Positions 6,401 through 15,926 of a stretch of 64,000 nucleotides of DNA are shown piece by piece. The position numbers and the translations under genes are program-made. Source of the DNA: Sphaerotilus hippei (GTDB lineage: Bacteria > Pseudomonadota > Gammaproteobacteria > Burkholderiales > Burkholderiaceae_C); NCBI RefSeq assembly GCF_003201595.1, contig NZ_QJJS01000009.1, positions 1-64,000 of the forward strand. The letters are read 5' to 3'. The stretch's first letter is position 1, and every line of letters begins with the position of its first letter. The notes beneath the pieces are model-generated. The model saw only the letters and a list, made by a program, of their open reading frames with translations. It made no database searches and was not told the origin of the DNA.

Positions 6401-9400
6401 CTACACCCCCCGCAGCACGCTGAACTCGCGGAACAGCCTGGCGGGCATCGGCCGGACCAGGCGCCAGTGGATGGTCATCGGGCGGTCTCCCTCGGCCGAC
6501 TCCAGCACCACCGGCCCACAGGCGCGATAGGCATCACCCTTGCGCGCGCGGACAAAGAGCTGGAACTGCCATCCGTCTTCGGCACCATGAAGGTAGCGGC
6601 GCCCGGCGGTGGTGTCTGGTCCGGCGCTGTTCTGGGTCTGCCAGTGGAAGCGCTCGGCGCTGATCGCGTAGTCGTGATAGGCGATGCGGTCGTGGTAGCC
6701 CTCGCTCTTGTCCAGTGTCACGAAGAGCAGCTCGGTGCGTCGGGCCGCCAGCACCAGCACACCGGCCTGGAACGGGCTCCGCCGCTCGGCAGTGAGCCAG
6801 CCCACCGCCGTCAGGATCTCGCGGATCCCGTAGCCCGCATGCAGGACCAGCGTGGTGTCCTCCAGGCCGGGCAGCGCCGCATCGGGCAATGTCGAGCGGG
6901 CCTGCAGCCAGGCGGTCAGTTCACGCAATTCTTCGGCGATGCCGGGCTGCGCATGCAGCCGCTCGACAAACTCCGCCGCATGGCCCCGCTGCTCCTGGCG
7001 GCCATCGATCTGGTAGGCCAGCATCTGCACCGCGCCGGGGGCCTCGGCCACGGCCCGTCGTGCGCCCGCCAGGTCCGTGGCCACGGCTTCGATGACCCCC
7101 AGACGGCGTGGGTCGTCAACGTGCAGCAGGTCCGCGAAGCGGCGACTGAAATACTCATCCTCAGGCCCGGGTTCCGCGGCCAGCAAACCAGCCTCACGCT
7201 TCAGGTTGGTCCAGCCACTGCGCCCGGAACCGGTCGACGCGCGGTAGACATCGTCCAGTTCCAGCGCCTGGTCCTGGAGAAAACCGGCCAGCGTGACCGC
7301 CGTGCGCCCACGCAGCGCCACATGAGCCTGCAGCTCGGTCTTCAGGCGCCGCCAGTTCTGCACGGTCAGCGCACGCAACCCCTGCAGCACCTGTTCACGT
7401 GTCTGTCGCTGCAGATGGATGTGGCAGCCCGGCGGCAGGCTGCCAAAGCCCTGTTCCACACCCGCCAGCAGCTCCCGGCGCGACAGGCCCGTCAGGCCGG
7501 ACAACAAACGGTCGAAGCGGAAGTCGGCACGGTGCTGGCCGACAAAGTCCAGCACCAGGCAACTCTCCTTGCCGGGCGCCAGCCGCAAGCCACGGCCGAT
7601 CTGCTGCTGGAACAGCACGGCGCTCTGTGTCGGCCGCAGCAGCAGCAAGGTGTCCACGGCCGGCATGTCCACGCCCTCGTTGTAGAGGTCGACGGTGACC
7701 AGCACACACAGCTCACCGCTGGCCAGGCGTTGTGGTGCCCGCCGGCGCTCATCGAGCGGCGTCTCCCCGACAACACAGGCCGCGGGCAATCCCGCTCGAT
7801 TCAGACGATCGGTCATGAACTGCGCGTGAGCCACGGACACGCAGAACATCAGCGCTCGACAGCGACGCGCGTCCGACGCCAGCCGTCGCCACTCGTTCAT
7901 CACCAGCCGGGCACGGATGTCGTTGCCCGTCACCAGCTGGTCGATGACCTCCCGTTCACCCGGTCGGCTCCACGGCACGGCCGAGAAGTCGGTGGCGTCG
8001 TCGCAGGCGTAGTACTCGAACGGTGCCAGCAACTGCAGATCCAGCGCATGCCACAGGCGCAGTTCCACGGCGGGCGCGCCGTCCGGGCGCATGTCGAAAT
8101 ACGGGGCGATCGGTTGGCCATCGCTGCGCTCGGGCGTGGCGGTCAAACCCAGCAGCACCCGAGGGCGGACCTCGGTGGCCAGGGCGTGAAATCGCTCGGC
8201 CGCCACACGGTGGCACTCGTCGATGACGATGGTGTGCCAGTGCTCCGGCCCCATGCGATCGATCAGCTGGCGGCTGGTGATGCTGTCGATCGTCGCGAAC
8301 AGGTGGTCCAGGCGTTCAGGCTGCACCCCACCCGACAGCAGTTCACCAAACTCGGGGTCGCGCAGCACCTCACGGTAGGTCCGCAAGGCCTGGCGCAGGA
8401 TCTCGTCGCGATGGGCCACAAACAGCAGGCGCGGGCGACCGCCTTCCTGGGTGCAGGTGCGCCGGTAGTCGAACGCCGCCACGACGGTCTTGCCCGTGCC
8501 CGTGGCCGCCACGACCAGGTTGCGACACCGCCCGTGCGCCCGCTCCATGGCCAGCTGCTCCAGCATGTCCTGCTGGTAGGTCTTGGGCTGCAGATCAAAG
8601 AACGACAGGGCCACCGGCCCTTCGCTGCCAAAAGTCTCCCGGCCCAGCGCGGCCACCAGCGCCTGTCGATGACCGGCGTCATCGGGGTCGTAGTGCTGGA
8701 ATTCGCTGTCCGCCCACAGCGTTTCGAAGTGAGCCGAGGCCCGATCGAACAGCACCTGCTGGGCGCGCTGCGTCAGCTTCACCGTCCACTCCAGGCCACC
8801 GGTGAGGGCCGCCCCCGACAGATTGGCGCTTCCGACGTAGGCCGAGCCGAACCCGCTGCGGCGGTGAAACAGCCAGGCCTTGGCATGCAGCCGGGTGCGC
8901 CGGCCATCCAGTGACACCCGCACCTCACAACCCGGCAGCCGGGCCAGCTCGTCCAGCGCACGCGCCTCCGTGGCACCGGTGTAGGTGGTGGTCAGGATGC
9001 GCAAACGGGTCGACAGCCCGCCTCGGGCGTCGCTGGCGGTGATCTGCTGCAGCACGTCCTGCAGCTTGCGCACGCCCGACACCGTGATGAAGCTGACCAG
9101 GATGTCCACCTGATCCGCCGACGCCAGCTCCTTGCGGATCTCCTGCAGCAAGGACGGCGACCCCTTGCCCGCCGTGAAGAGCCAGGGCACGGCCAAACCC
9201 AGCTCCGGCGCCTGCGGGAACTGCCGGTCATGCCGGATCGAGCGCAGGACCTGCGGTGGCGTCGCGATCATCTCGACCGCTTCGGCATCCGCAGGCCGCT
9301 GCGCCTGCAGGCGCTGGCGCAGCAAGCCCAGCAGCGCGTTGACGATCTCGACCTGGCGCAGCACCGCCGCCCCATCCTGCCCGCCTGCATCGGCCAGCGT

Positions 9401-9544
9401 GCCGGAGAGCTGCCGCGTCAACGCATCGAGCACCAGCTCAAAACGCCCACCGTCGTAGGCCGCCACATCGGACTGCGCGGCATCCAGACCGGCCAGCTGA
9501 CGCTCGGTCAGCAGCAACTCGTAAAGGCCTTCGGGCAACGTCAC
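6401..9544 (-). CDS. PLD-nuclease/SF2-helicase/DUF3427 protein (defence-type)
   Basis: A 1047-residue multidomain protein. An N-terminal phospholipase D-like nuclease domain has HAKAWLF and GSAYVGSANLSG (key His220, Lys222, Asn240). A superfamily 2 helicase follows, with Walker A ATGTGKT at 347-353, DECH at 442-445 and TATPERSDG near 468. QQIGRGLR and the C-terminal DUF3427 region complete it. Such PLD-helicase-DUF3427 proteins are predicted DNA-processing enzymes, often found in defence islands. I chose the GTG at 9544 because GGGGAG lies five bases upstream and the codon overlaps the stop of the small upstream frame (GTGA). It sits next to a nuclease fragment, an insertion sequence and a recombinase, which fits an accessory anti-phage role; that role is inference. 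Confidence 0.85.
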   Translation of the reverse strand: MTLPEGLYELLLTERQLAGLDAAQSDVAAYDGGRFELVLDALTRQLSGTLADAGGQDGAAVLRQVEIVNALLGLLRQRLQAQRPADAEAVEMIATPPQVLRSIRHDRQFPQAPELGLAVPWLFTAGKGSPSLLQEIRKELASADQVDILVSFITVSGVRKLQDVLQQITASDARGGLSTRLRILTTTYTGATEARALDELARLPGCEVRVSLDGRRTRLHAKAWLFHRRSGFGSAYVGSANLSGAALTGGLEWTVKLTQRAQQVLFDRASAHFETLWADSEFQHYDPDDAGHRQALVAALGRETFGSEGPVALSFFDLQPKTYQQDMLEQLAMERAHGRCRNLVVAATGTGKTVVAAFDYRRTCTQEGGRPRLLFVAHRDEILRQALRTYREVLRDPEFGELLSGGVQPERLDHLFATIDSITSRQLIDRMGPEHWHTIVIDECHRVAAERFHALATEVRPRVLLGLTATPERSDGQPIAPYFDMRPDGAPAVELRLWHALDLQLLAPFEYYACDDATDFSAVPWSRPGEREVIDQLVTGNDIRARLVMNEWRRLASDARRCRALMFCVSVAHAQFMTDRLNRAGLPAACVVGETPLDERRRAPQRLASGELCVLVTVDLYNEGVDMPAVDTLLLLRPTQSAVLFQQQIGRGLRLAPGKESCLVLDFVGQHRADFRFDRLLSGLTGLSRRELLAGVEQGFGSLPPGCHIHLQRQTREQVLQGLRALTVQNWRRLKTELQAHVALRGRTAVTLAGFLQDQALELDDVYRASTGSGRSGWTNLKREAGLLAAEPGPEDEYFSRRFADLLHVDDPRRLGVIEAVATDLAGARRAVAEAPGAVQMLAYQIDGRQEQRGHAAEFVERLHAQPGIAEELRELTAWLQARSTLPDAALPGLEDTTLVLHAGYGIREILTAVGWLTAERRSPFQAGVLVLAARRTELLFVTLDKSEGYHDRIAYHDYAISAERFHWQTQNSAGPDTTAGRRYLHGAEDGWQFQLFVRARKGDAYRACGPVVLESAEGDRPMTIHWRLVRPMPARLFREFSVLRGV

Positions 9545-9651
9545 TGCCGCTCCCCGCGTCCATCGGCCACCCGCGTGCCAAACCACCAGGGCAACAAGGC
9601 CACCAGCCCCAGCAGACCTTCAAGCAGACTCGACTTGCGACGTCTGGACAT
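9541..9651 (-). pseudogene. N-terminal fragment resembling a membrane-anchored restriction endonuclease
   Basis: A 36-codon frame starts with MSRRRKSSLLEGLLGLVALL and continues PWWFG. It has a strong ribosome binding site (GGGGAGAG four bases before ATG), and its TGA overlaps the GTG start of the helicase gene. The opening matches the N-terminus of Mrr-like restriction endonucleases that begin with a basic tail and a hydrophobic LVxLLPWW segment before membrane helices. Here the chain switches to an unrelated short tail, so a deletion probably removed the nuclease domain and left its initiation region driving translation of the helicase. It may now work only as a coupling leader peptide. Confidence 0.45.
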
Positions 9652-10078
9652 GGCGCTCTCCCCGACAGCACATTTTTGGAATCTCGCCATTCTTGCCGGG
9701 CGGGATCCGCTTGGAGCGCCCGGCAACCCAAAATGCGAAAAAGTGCCGTTCAGCGACCGCATGCGCTGGCTGCCAGCTCGCAGCCGATGAAGCTCGCGCG
9801 GACTGCAAAGACCGGAGCGAGTCATGCATCGACGATGCCATCGGCGCCGGTCAGCGTCCATCAAGGTGAAGTGACTGGGAGAGGTGAAGATGGTTGGGTT
9901 CGACCCGCTGTGGCCGCTGATCGTGCCGCTGGTGATGGCTGCTTGGCAGCGATTGCCGTCCCTCGCTGCACTGATCCGAATACCCGCTGTTGTCCGTAGA
10001 ACAGTCATTCACTCCGACACAAATGGCGTACACAGTCCCAGAACCATGAGTGGACAGACGAGTTCGAACTTGACCTAA
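9652..10078. other. Intergenic stretch, no convincing gene
   Basis: 427 bases between the helicase operon and the insertion sequence. Short frames here have no recognisable product or good ribosome binding site. It should hold the promoter of the helicase operon (minus strand), and it contains a 10-bp inverted repeat at 9693-9726. Confidence 0.5.
9693..9726. repeat. Perfect 10-bp inverted repeat upstream of the helicase operon
   Basis: TTGCCGGGCG (9693-9702) and CGCCCGGCAA (9717-9726) flank a 14-base loop. No T-tract follows on either strand, so a simple terminator is unlikely. It may be an operator or the trace of a mobile-element end. Confidence 0.55.
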
Positions 10079-11236
10079 GGATGGTCTGCATAAATCGCCA
10101 TCCGACGTGCTTGCTCCTGTCGTGAACGCCTGAGACGATTGCCCCCATGAAACAACAAAGCCTCGGCCTGGGCCAGTCCACCAAACGCACGCGCCGGCGG
10201 GAGTTCCTCGGCGAGATGGAGCAGGTCGTGCCGTGGGCGGATCTGGTGGCGCTGGTGTCGCCGCATCTGCCCGAAGGTCGGCGCGGTCGCCCGCCGTTTC
10301 CCGTGGAGGCGATGCTGCGCATCCACTTCATGCAGCAGTGGTTCAACCTGTCGGACCCGGCGATGGAAGATGCGCTGCACGACGTGCCGCTGTTTCGCGA
10401 CTTCGCCGGGCTGGGCGGCTGGGACGACCGCGTGCCCGACGAATCGACCATCCTGAGGTTTCGTCACGCGCTGGAGAAGCACAAGCTGGCCACCCAGATC
10501 CTGCAGACCGTCAACGACCTGCTCGGCGCCCGGGGCCTGCTGCTCAAGCAGGGCACGGTGGTCGACGCCACGCTGATCGCGGCACCCAGTTCGACCAAGA
10601 ACGCCAACGGCGAACGCGATCCGGAGATGAAGCAAAGCAGGAAAGGTCAGCAGTGGTACTTCGGGATGAAGTGCCACATCGGCGTGGACGCCGAGTCGGG
10701 CCTGGTGCACACCGTGCGCGGCACGGCGGGCAGTGTGGGCGACGTGGTCGAGGCCAACAGCCTGCTGCAAGGCGAGGAAACCGTGGCGTTCGGCGATGCC
10801 GGATACCAGGGCGCTCACAAGCGGGCCGATGCCAAACCGGAAGTGACCTGGCATGTGGCGATGCGCCCGGGCAAGCGCAAGACGCTCAACCCGAGCCAGC
10901 CGATCGACGCCTTGACCGAGCGCATCGAGCAACTCAAGGCCAGCATCCGGGCCAAGGTCGAGCACCCGTTCCGGGTGATCAAGCGCCAGTTCGGGCATGT
11001 GAAGGTGCGCTACCGCGGACTGGCGAAGAACACCGCTCAGTTGCACACGCTGTTTGCGCTGGCCAATCTGTGGATGGCGCGGCGCCAATTGGCAGGAGTC
11101 GGGGCATGAGTGCGTCCGGAAACGGCGCACCGGGTGGCAAAGGCCACCTCCGATACCCGTTTCCAGCGTTCGTGGCATCACATGGCCTTGGGTTCAGCGG
11201 TCAAGCACGCTGGGTGGCGATTTCTGCAGAGCGTCC
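10079..11236 (+). mobile_element. Complete IS5-family insertion sequence (1158 bp)
   Basis: The ends are imperfect inverted repeats: the left begins GGATGGTCTGCATAAATCGC and the right end, read inward on the other strand, begins GGACGCTCTGCAGAAATCGC. Similarity continues for about 34 bases to CGTGCTTG. CTAA flanks both ends (10075-10078 and 11237-11240), the target duplication expected for the IS5 group. It encodes one intact transposase, so the copy is probably functional. Confidence 0.9.
10147..11109 (+). CDS. IS5-family DDE transposase
   Basis: A 320-residue transposase that cuts and inserts its own element. The DDE catalytic residues are visible as Asp140 (VVDATLIAAP), Asp217 (FGDAGYQG) and Glu272 (RAKVEHPFRVIKRQFGH). 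The N-terminal part contains the DUF772-type segment RGRPPFPVEAMLRIHFMQQW. Length and motifs match intact IS5-group enzymes. The reading frame fills most of the element between the inverted repeats, with no frameshift. Confidence 0.95.
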   Translation: MKQQSLGLGQSTKRTRRREFLGEMEQVVPWADLVALVSPHLPEGRRGRPPFPVEAMLRIHFMQQWFNLSDPAMEDALHDVPLFRDFAGLGGWDDRVPDESTILRFRHALEKHKLATQILQTVNDLLGARGLLLKQGTVVDATLIAAPSSTKNANGERDPEMKQSRKGQQWYFGMKCHIGVDAESGLVHTVRGTAGSVGDVVEANSLLQGEETVAFGDAGYQGAHKRADAKPEVTWHVAMRPGKRKTLNPSQPIDALTERIEQLKASIRAKVEHPFRVIKRQFGHVKVRYRGLAKNTAQLHTLFALANLWMARRQLAGVGA

Positions 11237-11302
11237 CTAACGCAACACCCTGAACTTGAGCCGGCGCATGCTCTGTGACCCTCAACTTGATGGGAGTCCA
11301 TC

Positions 11303-11926
11303 ATGGAAACCTCAGGCTCCGCTGTTCAACATGCACCATGGAACAAGGGCAAGATCGTTGGCCAGAAGGCTCCCTTCAAGTTGAAAGATATCTGGGCGTT
11401 GCGCGTGCGCCTGCAGCTTGAAGGCAGGGTTCGCGAACTGGCGCTCTTCAATCTTGGCATAGACAGCAAGCTGCGTGGTTGCGACCTGGTGACACTCAAG
11501 GTCCGTGATGTGCGCCACGGCGACCAGATGGCCACGCGAGCCATCGTCATGCAACACAAAACACAGCGACCAGTGCAGTTCGAAATCACGGCGGGCACCC
11601 GTGATGCCCTGCAGAACTGGATCAAGCAGGCCTCATTGAAATCAGATGACTTCCTGTTTCCCAGCAGGCTTCATGAATCGCCCCATTTGGGCACGCGGCA
11701 GTACGCGCGAATTCTGGGGCACTGGGTTGACGAACTGGGGCTTGACCGAGCCGACTATGGGACGCATTCCATACGAAGGACGAAGGCGACGCTGATCTAT
11801 CGGCGCACCAAAAACCTTCGAGCTGTGCAGTTGCTGCTTGGGCATGCCAAGCTGGAGTCCACCGTGCGGTATCTGGGTATCGAAGTCGATGACGCCCTTG
11901 AAATATCCGAACAGACAGAAATTTGA
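11303..11926 (+). CDS. Tyrosine recombinase/integrase, catalytic domain only
   Basis: A 207-residue site-specific recombinase. The full catalytic set is visible: Arg58 (SKLRGCDLVTL), Lys86 (MQHKTQR), His155 and Arg158 (THSIRRTKA), His181 (LLLGHAKLEST) and nucleophile Tyr190 (VRYLG). It is shorter than phage integrases and lacks a recognisable N-terminal arm-binding domain. It lies at the edge of the copper-resistance island and next to an insertion sequence, so it may have mobilised the island, or be a passenger of it. No attachment repeats were identified. Downstream is a hairpin that may end its transcript. Confidence 0.9.
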   Translation: METSGSAVQHAPWNKGKIVGQKAPFKLKDIWALRVRLQLEGRVRELALFNLGIDSKLRGCDLVTLKVRDVRHGDQMATRAIVMQHKTQRPVQFEITAGTRDALQNWIKQASLKSDDFLFPSRLHESPHLGTRQYARILGHWVDELGLDRADYGTHSIRRTKATLIYRRTKNLRAVQLLLGHAKLESTVRYLGIEVDDALEISEQTEI

Positions 11927-12036
11927 CGCTGGCGTCGACGGGACTATCGCCCCACGGACGTAGGGCTCCGGCCTCAAGAAGTGCATCAGGCGGTCGGGTT
12001 GGCCCGGGGTTCTCTTTCCGTGGGCCACAAGTCTTG

Positions 12037-12064
12037 AAGACTTTGCCGCGTGTCAAAGTCTTTT
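12037..12064 (+). terminator. Hairpin downstream of the recombinase
   Basis: AAGACTTTG (12037-12045) and CAAAGTCTT (12054-12062) form a perfect 9-bp stem with an 8-base loop, followed by two more T residues and CCC. The T-tract is short, so termination may be weak. It lies about 110 bp after the recombinase stop and between convergent genes. Confidence 0.55.
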
Positions 12065-12121
12065 CCCGCTGTGAGCTGGGTACGACACCGCGCCAGAACG
12101 GTTGATGGCTTTCAGGACCGC

Positions 12122-12658
12122 TTATCGTGTTCGAGACCTCCGATGAAAGACAACCATGGCTGCCACGGCGATGGCAAGGTAGTTGGTGACCATGAACCTC
12201 GGGGTGTTCCAAGCGACGCCATCCAACCCCCAGTAGGTCACCGGATAGAAAACCGGTGATGGATAGAAATCGGCCGAGTGCGTGAACACGTCGATCAGCA
12301 CATGGGACCACCAGCCCCACAGCGGCAGCCAGAAGCGGCCCAACCAGAGCCAGAGACCCCATGTGACTGCGCCCGCCACCAACGCGCTGTGCATCACGCA
12401 GTGCAGGTGGTGGGTCAGGCCGGCGAGCATCGGTGATAGCGGTGGCTCGTACCCGGGCAGTGCATTGGCGTAGGCCAGCAGCACACGCCAGCCATCCATC
12501 GACGACAACGCCAGTGCGAGCAGTGGTGCGAACTGGGGCAGATCAGGCAGCACCGCCAGCCCCACCGCCAGCCCGACGGTGCGGCGGTCCAGCGGCCGGC
12601 GCTGGTGCCAGGCCGCGGCGCCCAGGCCCGCCCACAGTCCGTGCGCAAGGATGTCCAT
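12122..12658 (-). CDS. YdjM-like membrane protein (putative metal-dependent hydrolase)
   Basis: A 178-residue membrane protein with about four hydrophobic segments and a set of conserved-looking His and Asp residues: MDILAHGLWAG at the N-terminus, LPDLPQ, HHLHCVMHSALVAG, and GWWSHVLIDVFTHSADFYPSP. This layout resembles the YdjM/LexA-binding inner-membrane hydrolase family, where similar residues are thought to bind metal. It is the last gene of the copper operon that starts at 18134, 33 bases behind copA, so it probably acts at the membrane in copper handling. Its biochemical role is unknown. Confidence 0.7.
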   Translation of the reverse strand: MDILAHGLWAGLGAAAWHQRRPLDRRTVGLAVGLAVLPDLPQFAPLLALALSSMDGWRVLLAYANALPGYEPPLSPMLAGLTHHLHCVMHSALVAGAVTWGLWLWLGRFWLPLWGWWSHVLIDVFTHSADFYPSPVFYPVTYWGLDGVAWNTPRFMVTNYLAIAVAAMVVFHRRSRTR

Positions 12659-12691
12659 GGCGTGTGCCCTCCTGGGTGATGAATCTGTCCT

Positions 12692-14857
12692 TTATCGGTT
12701 GCGCAGGCGCAGCGCATTGCCGATGACAGACACCGAACTCAGGCTCATGGCCAGCGCGGCGATCATGGGCGAGAGCAGCGAGCCGGTGAAGGGATACAGC
12801 AGCCCGGCGGCCAATGGAATGCCCAGGGCGTTGTAGACGAAGGCGAACCCCAGGTTCTGCTTCATGTTGGCCACGGTGGCCACCGAGAGTTCGCGCGCGG
12901 TGGCGATGCCGCGCAGATCCCCCTTGACCAGCGTGAGCTGGGCGCTGTTCATGGCCACGTCGGTGCCGGTGCCCATGGCAATGCCCACATCGGCGCGGGC
13001 CAGCGCCGGCGCGTCGTTGATGCCATCCCCCGCCATGGCCACCACGCGGCCCTCGGCCTGCAGCCGTTCCACGAGCCGGAGCTTGTCGGCCGGCTGGACC
13101 TCGCCGTGCACCTCGTCGATGCCCAGGCGATGGCCCACCGCATGCGCCGTGGTCAGACCGTCGCCCGTGGCCATCACAACGCGGATGCCTGCCTTGCGCA
13201 GCGATGCCAGGGCCTCGGCGGTGGTGGCCTTGACCGGGTCCGACACCGCCAGCAGGCCCGCCAGTTGCCGGTCCACGGCCAGGTACATGACGCTGGCGCC
13301 CTGGCTGCGCAGAGACTCTGCCTCTTTCGCCAGTGCTGCGGCGTCCACACCCAGTTGATCCATCAGGGCCGTGTTGCCCAAGGCCAGCGCCCGTTCGCCC
13401 ACCACACCGTGCACGCCAATGCCCGACGCCGAGTCGAACTGCGCGGGCTTCTCCAGCACCAGCCCCTGCTGCCTGGCCGCCGCGACGATGGCGGCCGCCA
13501 GCGGATGTTCGCTGCCCTGGTCCAGGCTGGCCGCCAGCCGCAGCACCTCCGCATCCGTGTAGTCCGCCACGCCTAGGGCGCGCTCGAAGGTGGGCCGTCC
13601 TTCCGTCAGGGTGCCGGTCTTGTCCACGATCAGGGTGTCGACCTTGCGCAGGTTCTCGATGGCCGCCGCGTCGCGGAACAGCACGCCGTGGCCGGCGCCG
13701 CGGCCGGTGGCCACCATGATCGACATGGGCGTGGCCAGGCCCAGCGCACAGGGACAGGCGATGATGAGCACCGCCACCGCATTGATCAACGCATAGACCC
13801 AGCTGGGCTCCGGTCCCAGCCAGCCCCAGCCCAGGAAGGTGAGCGCCGCGATGCCCACCACGGCCAGCACGAAGGTGCCCGCCACCTGGTCGGCCATGCG
13901 CTGCATCGGCGCGCGCGAACGTTGGGCCATGGCCACCATCTGCACGATCTGGGACAGCACGGTGGCCGATCCCACGCGCTCCGAGCGCATGACAAGGGCC
14001 CCGCTGGTGTTGAGCGTGGCACCGATCAGCTTGTCCCCCACCTGCTTGCTGACCGGCAGCGGCTCGCCGGTGAGCATGGATTCGTCGAGGGCGCTGCGGC
14101 CTTCCACCACCACGCCATCCACCGGCACTTTCTCGCCCGGGCGCACCCGCAACAGGTCGCCGACGTGCACATGCGCCAGCGGCACGTCCTCTTCCTTCGC
14201 GTCGGAGCCGATCCGCCGCGCCGTCTTGGGCGCCAGCCCCAGCAGGGAACGGATGGCGGCCGAGGTCTGGGAGCGAGCCTTGAGCTCCAGCACCTGACCC
14301 AGCAGCGTGAGCGAGATGATCACCGCCGCGGCCTCGAAGTACACCGCCACCCGCCCCATGGACTGGAACGAGGCAGGGAAGGCCTGCGGTGCGACCGTGG
14401 CCGCGACGCTGTAGACGAACGCGGCCCCCGTGCCCAGGCCGATCAGGGTCCACATGTTGGGGCTGCGGTGCACCACCGACTGCCACCCCCGCACGAAGAA
14501 GGGCCAGCCCGCCCACAGGACGATCGGCGCGCTCAGCACCAGCTCGACCCAGCTCTGCACCGCCATGTCGAACCAGCCCAGCCGGTGCCCGGCCATCGCC
14601 AGCACCGTGACCACCACCGTGAGCGGCAGGGTGGCCCAGAACCGGCGCTGGAAATCCGCGAGTTCCGGGTTGTCCTGTTCCTCGGCCTCCGGCATCACCG
14701 GTTCCAGCGTCATGCCGCACTTGGGGCAGTTGCCCGGGTGCGGCTGGCGGATCTCGGGATGCATGGGGCAGGTGTAGACCGTGCCCGCTGGCAGGGGCAC
14801 CGCAGGCGCCGCTGCGTGCGAATCGGCGACCGGGTGGTGGTGGTGCGGCGCATGCAT
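12692..14857 (-). CDS. copA: Copper-exporting P1B-type ATPase
   Basis: A 721-residue P-type ATPase. The N-terminus is His-rich (HAPHHHHP) and carries [20 protein letters not shown] (28-47), a heavy-metal-binding zinc-ribbon-like domain in place of a ferredoxin-like CxxC domain. TGEP (263-266) is the actuator motif, CPC (368-370) the transport-site motif, DKTGT with Asp412 the phosphorylation site, HP at 451-452 and GDGIND in the P domain. FVYNALG and MSLSS in the last membrane helices mark the Cu(I)-exporting P1B-1 group. It pumps cytoplasmic Cu(I) to the periplasm, where the oxidases and binding proteins of the same operon act. It starts 10 bases behind the YncE-like gene. Confidence 0.95.
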   Translation of the reverse strand: MHAPHHHHPVADSHAAAPAVPLPAGTVYTCPMHPEIRQPHPGNCPKCGMTLEPVMPEAEEQDNPELADFQRRFWATLPLTVVVTVLAMAGHRLGWFDMAVQSWVELVLSAPIVLWAGWPFFVRGWQSVVHRSPNMWTLIGLGTGAAFVYSVAATVAPQAFPASFQSMGRVAVYFEAAAVIISLTLLGQVLELKARSQTSAAIRSLLGLAPKTARRIGSDAKEEDVPLAHVHVGDLLRVRPGEKVPVDGVVVEGRSALDESMLTGEPLPVSKQVGDKLIGATLNTSGALVMRSERVGSATVLSQIVQMVAMAQRSRAPMQRMADQVAGTFVLAVVGIAALTFLGWGWLGPEPSWVYALINAVAVLIIACPCALGLATPMSIMVATGRGAGHGVLFRDAAAIENLRKVDTLIVDKTGTLTEGRPTFERALGVADYTDAEVLRLAASLDQGSEHPLAAAIVAAARQQGLVLEKPAQFDSASGIGVHGVVGERALALGNTALMDQLGVDAAALAKEAESLRSQGASVMYLAVDRQLAGLLAVSDPVKATTAEALASLRKAGIRVVMATGDGLTTAHAVGHRLGIDEVHGEVQPADKLRLVERLQAEGRVVAMAGDGINDAPALARADVGIAMGTGTDVAMNSAQLTLVKGDLRGIATARELSVATVANMKQNLGFAFVYNALGIPLAAGLLYPFTGSLLSPMIAALAMSLSSVSVIGNALRLRNR

Positions 14858-14867
14858 GGGCCTGCTC

Positions 14868-15917
14868 CTATGGGGTCACGCTGATGCCGTTGGGGCCGGC
14901 ACCCACCGGCACGGTGGCGACCGGCTTGTGCGCGACCAGGTCGATCACGGTGACCGTGTTGTCGTACAGGTTGCTCACATAGGCCTGCCGACCGTCCGCA
15001 TCGACCACGACCCCGTGCGCACCCCGTCCAGTGCGGATGCTGGCGGTGACCTTGAAGGAGGTCAAGTCGATCACGCTCACCGTCCGCCCGGGGTTCTTGC
15101 GGCTGCCCTGGTTCGCCACCAACAGGCGCTGGCTGTCCGGGGTCGCAAACAGCTGGATGGGACCGTCTCCGACGGGGACCTTGCGCACCACTTCGTGGGT
15201 CTTCGGGTCGATGACGGCCACCCGGTCCTCCTGCGACAGCGACACGAACGCCAGGCGCCCGTCGCCGGTGAACCCCACCTGGGCCGGCCCCCGGCCCACG
15301 GGAATGCTCGCGACCTGCTGGCGACTGGCCGTGTCGATGACGGACACGGTGCCGCCCTTGAGGTTGGCCACATAGGCCTGCCGCCCGTCCGGGCTCAGCC
15401 GGATGCCATGCGGGAACGCCCCGGTGGCGATGGTGGCCACCTCCTTCATCGCCGCGGCGTCCACCACGCTGACGGTGTTGTCACTACCGTTGGCCACGTA
15501 GACCCAGCGGCCGTCCGGGGACACCACCACGTGCGCGGGATGCTTGCCGACCGGCACCTTGCCAACCACCGTGTCGGTGGCGGTGTCGATGGCCCAGACC
15601 TCCCCAGGAGTGGTCATGGCGGCGTGTGCGGCGCCCGACATCCCCTGGTGGCCCGCGTGGCCGGCGTCGGCCGGTGGCGTTCCGTTGTTGGTCACCCAGA
15701 CCCGCTGCCCGTCGGCGGTGGCCTGGACGTTGTGCGCGCCTGCGCCGACGGTGACGGTGCGCACGGTCTGGCGGGTGTCGGTCGCGATCACGCTGACCGT
15801 GCCGTCGGTTTCATTTGCGACGTACACCTTGGGCGCGGCCAGGGCGGCGGAGATCCCGCCCAGGGCGAGGCAGGCGGACAACAGGGTGAATCGCATGGGA
15901 TAGTTTCGGATGTTCAT
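14868..15917 (-). CDS. YncE-like periplasmic beta-propeller
   Basis: A 349-residue secreted protein with a signal peptide (about 1-27, ending ALAAP). Repeated units such as [33 protein letters not shown] and [15 protein letters not shown] identify a YVTN/YncE seven-bladed propeller. A His/Met-rich loop, [16 protein letters not shown], interrupts one of the early blades and could bind copper. The start has GAGGAA six bases upstream. It lies between a multicopper oxidase and copA with gaps of about 10 bases, so it is part of the copper operon. Propellers of this type serve as scaffolds, binding proteins or enzymes; which applies here is unknown. Confidence 0.85.
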   Translation of the reverse strand: MNIRNYPMRFTLLSACLALGGISAALAAPKVYVANETDGTVSVIATDTRQTVRTVTVGAGAHNVQATADGQRVWVTNNGTPPADAGHAGHQGMSGAAHAAMTTPGEVWAIDTATDTVVGKVPVGKHPAHVVVSPDGRWVYVANGSDNTVSVVDAAAMKEVATIATGAFPHGIRLSPDGRQAYVANLKGGTVSVIDTASRQQVASIPVGRGPAQVGFTGDGRLAFVSLSQEDRVAVIDPKTHEVVRKVPVGDGPIQLFATPDSQRLLVANQGSRKNPGRTVSVIDLTSFKVTASIRTGRGAHGVVVDADGRQAYVSNLYDNTVTVIDLVAHKPVATVPVGAGPNGISVTP

Positions 15918-15926
15918 GTGGGTTCC

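Noticed and set aside
6467-8914. 815-codon plus-strand frame opposite the helicase gene
   Set aside because: It lies entirely within the helicase coding region and shows no motif.
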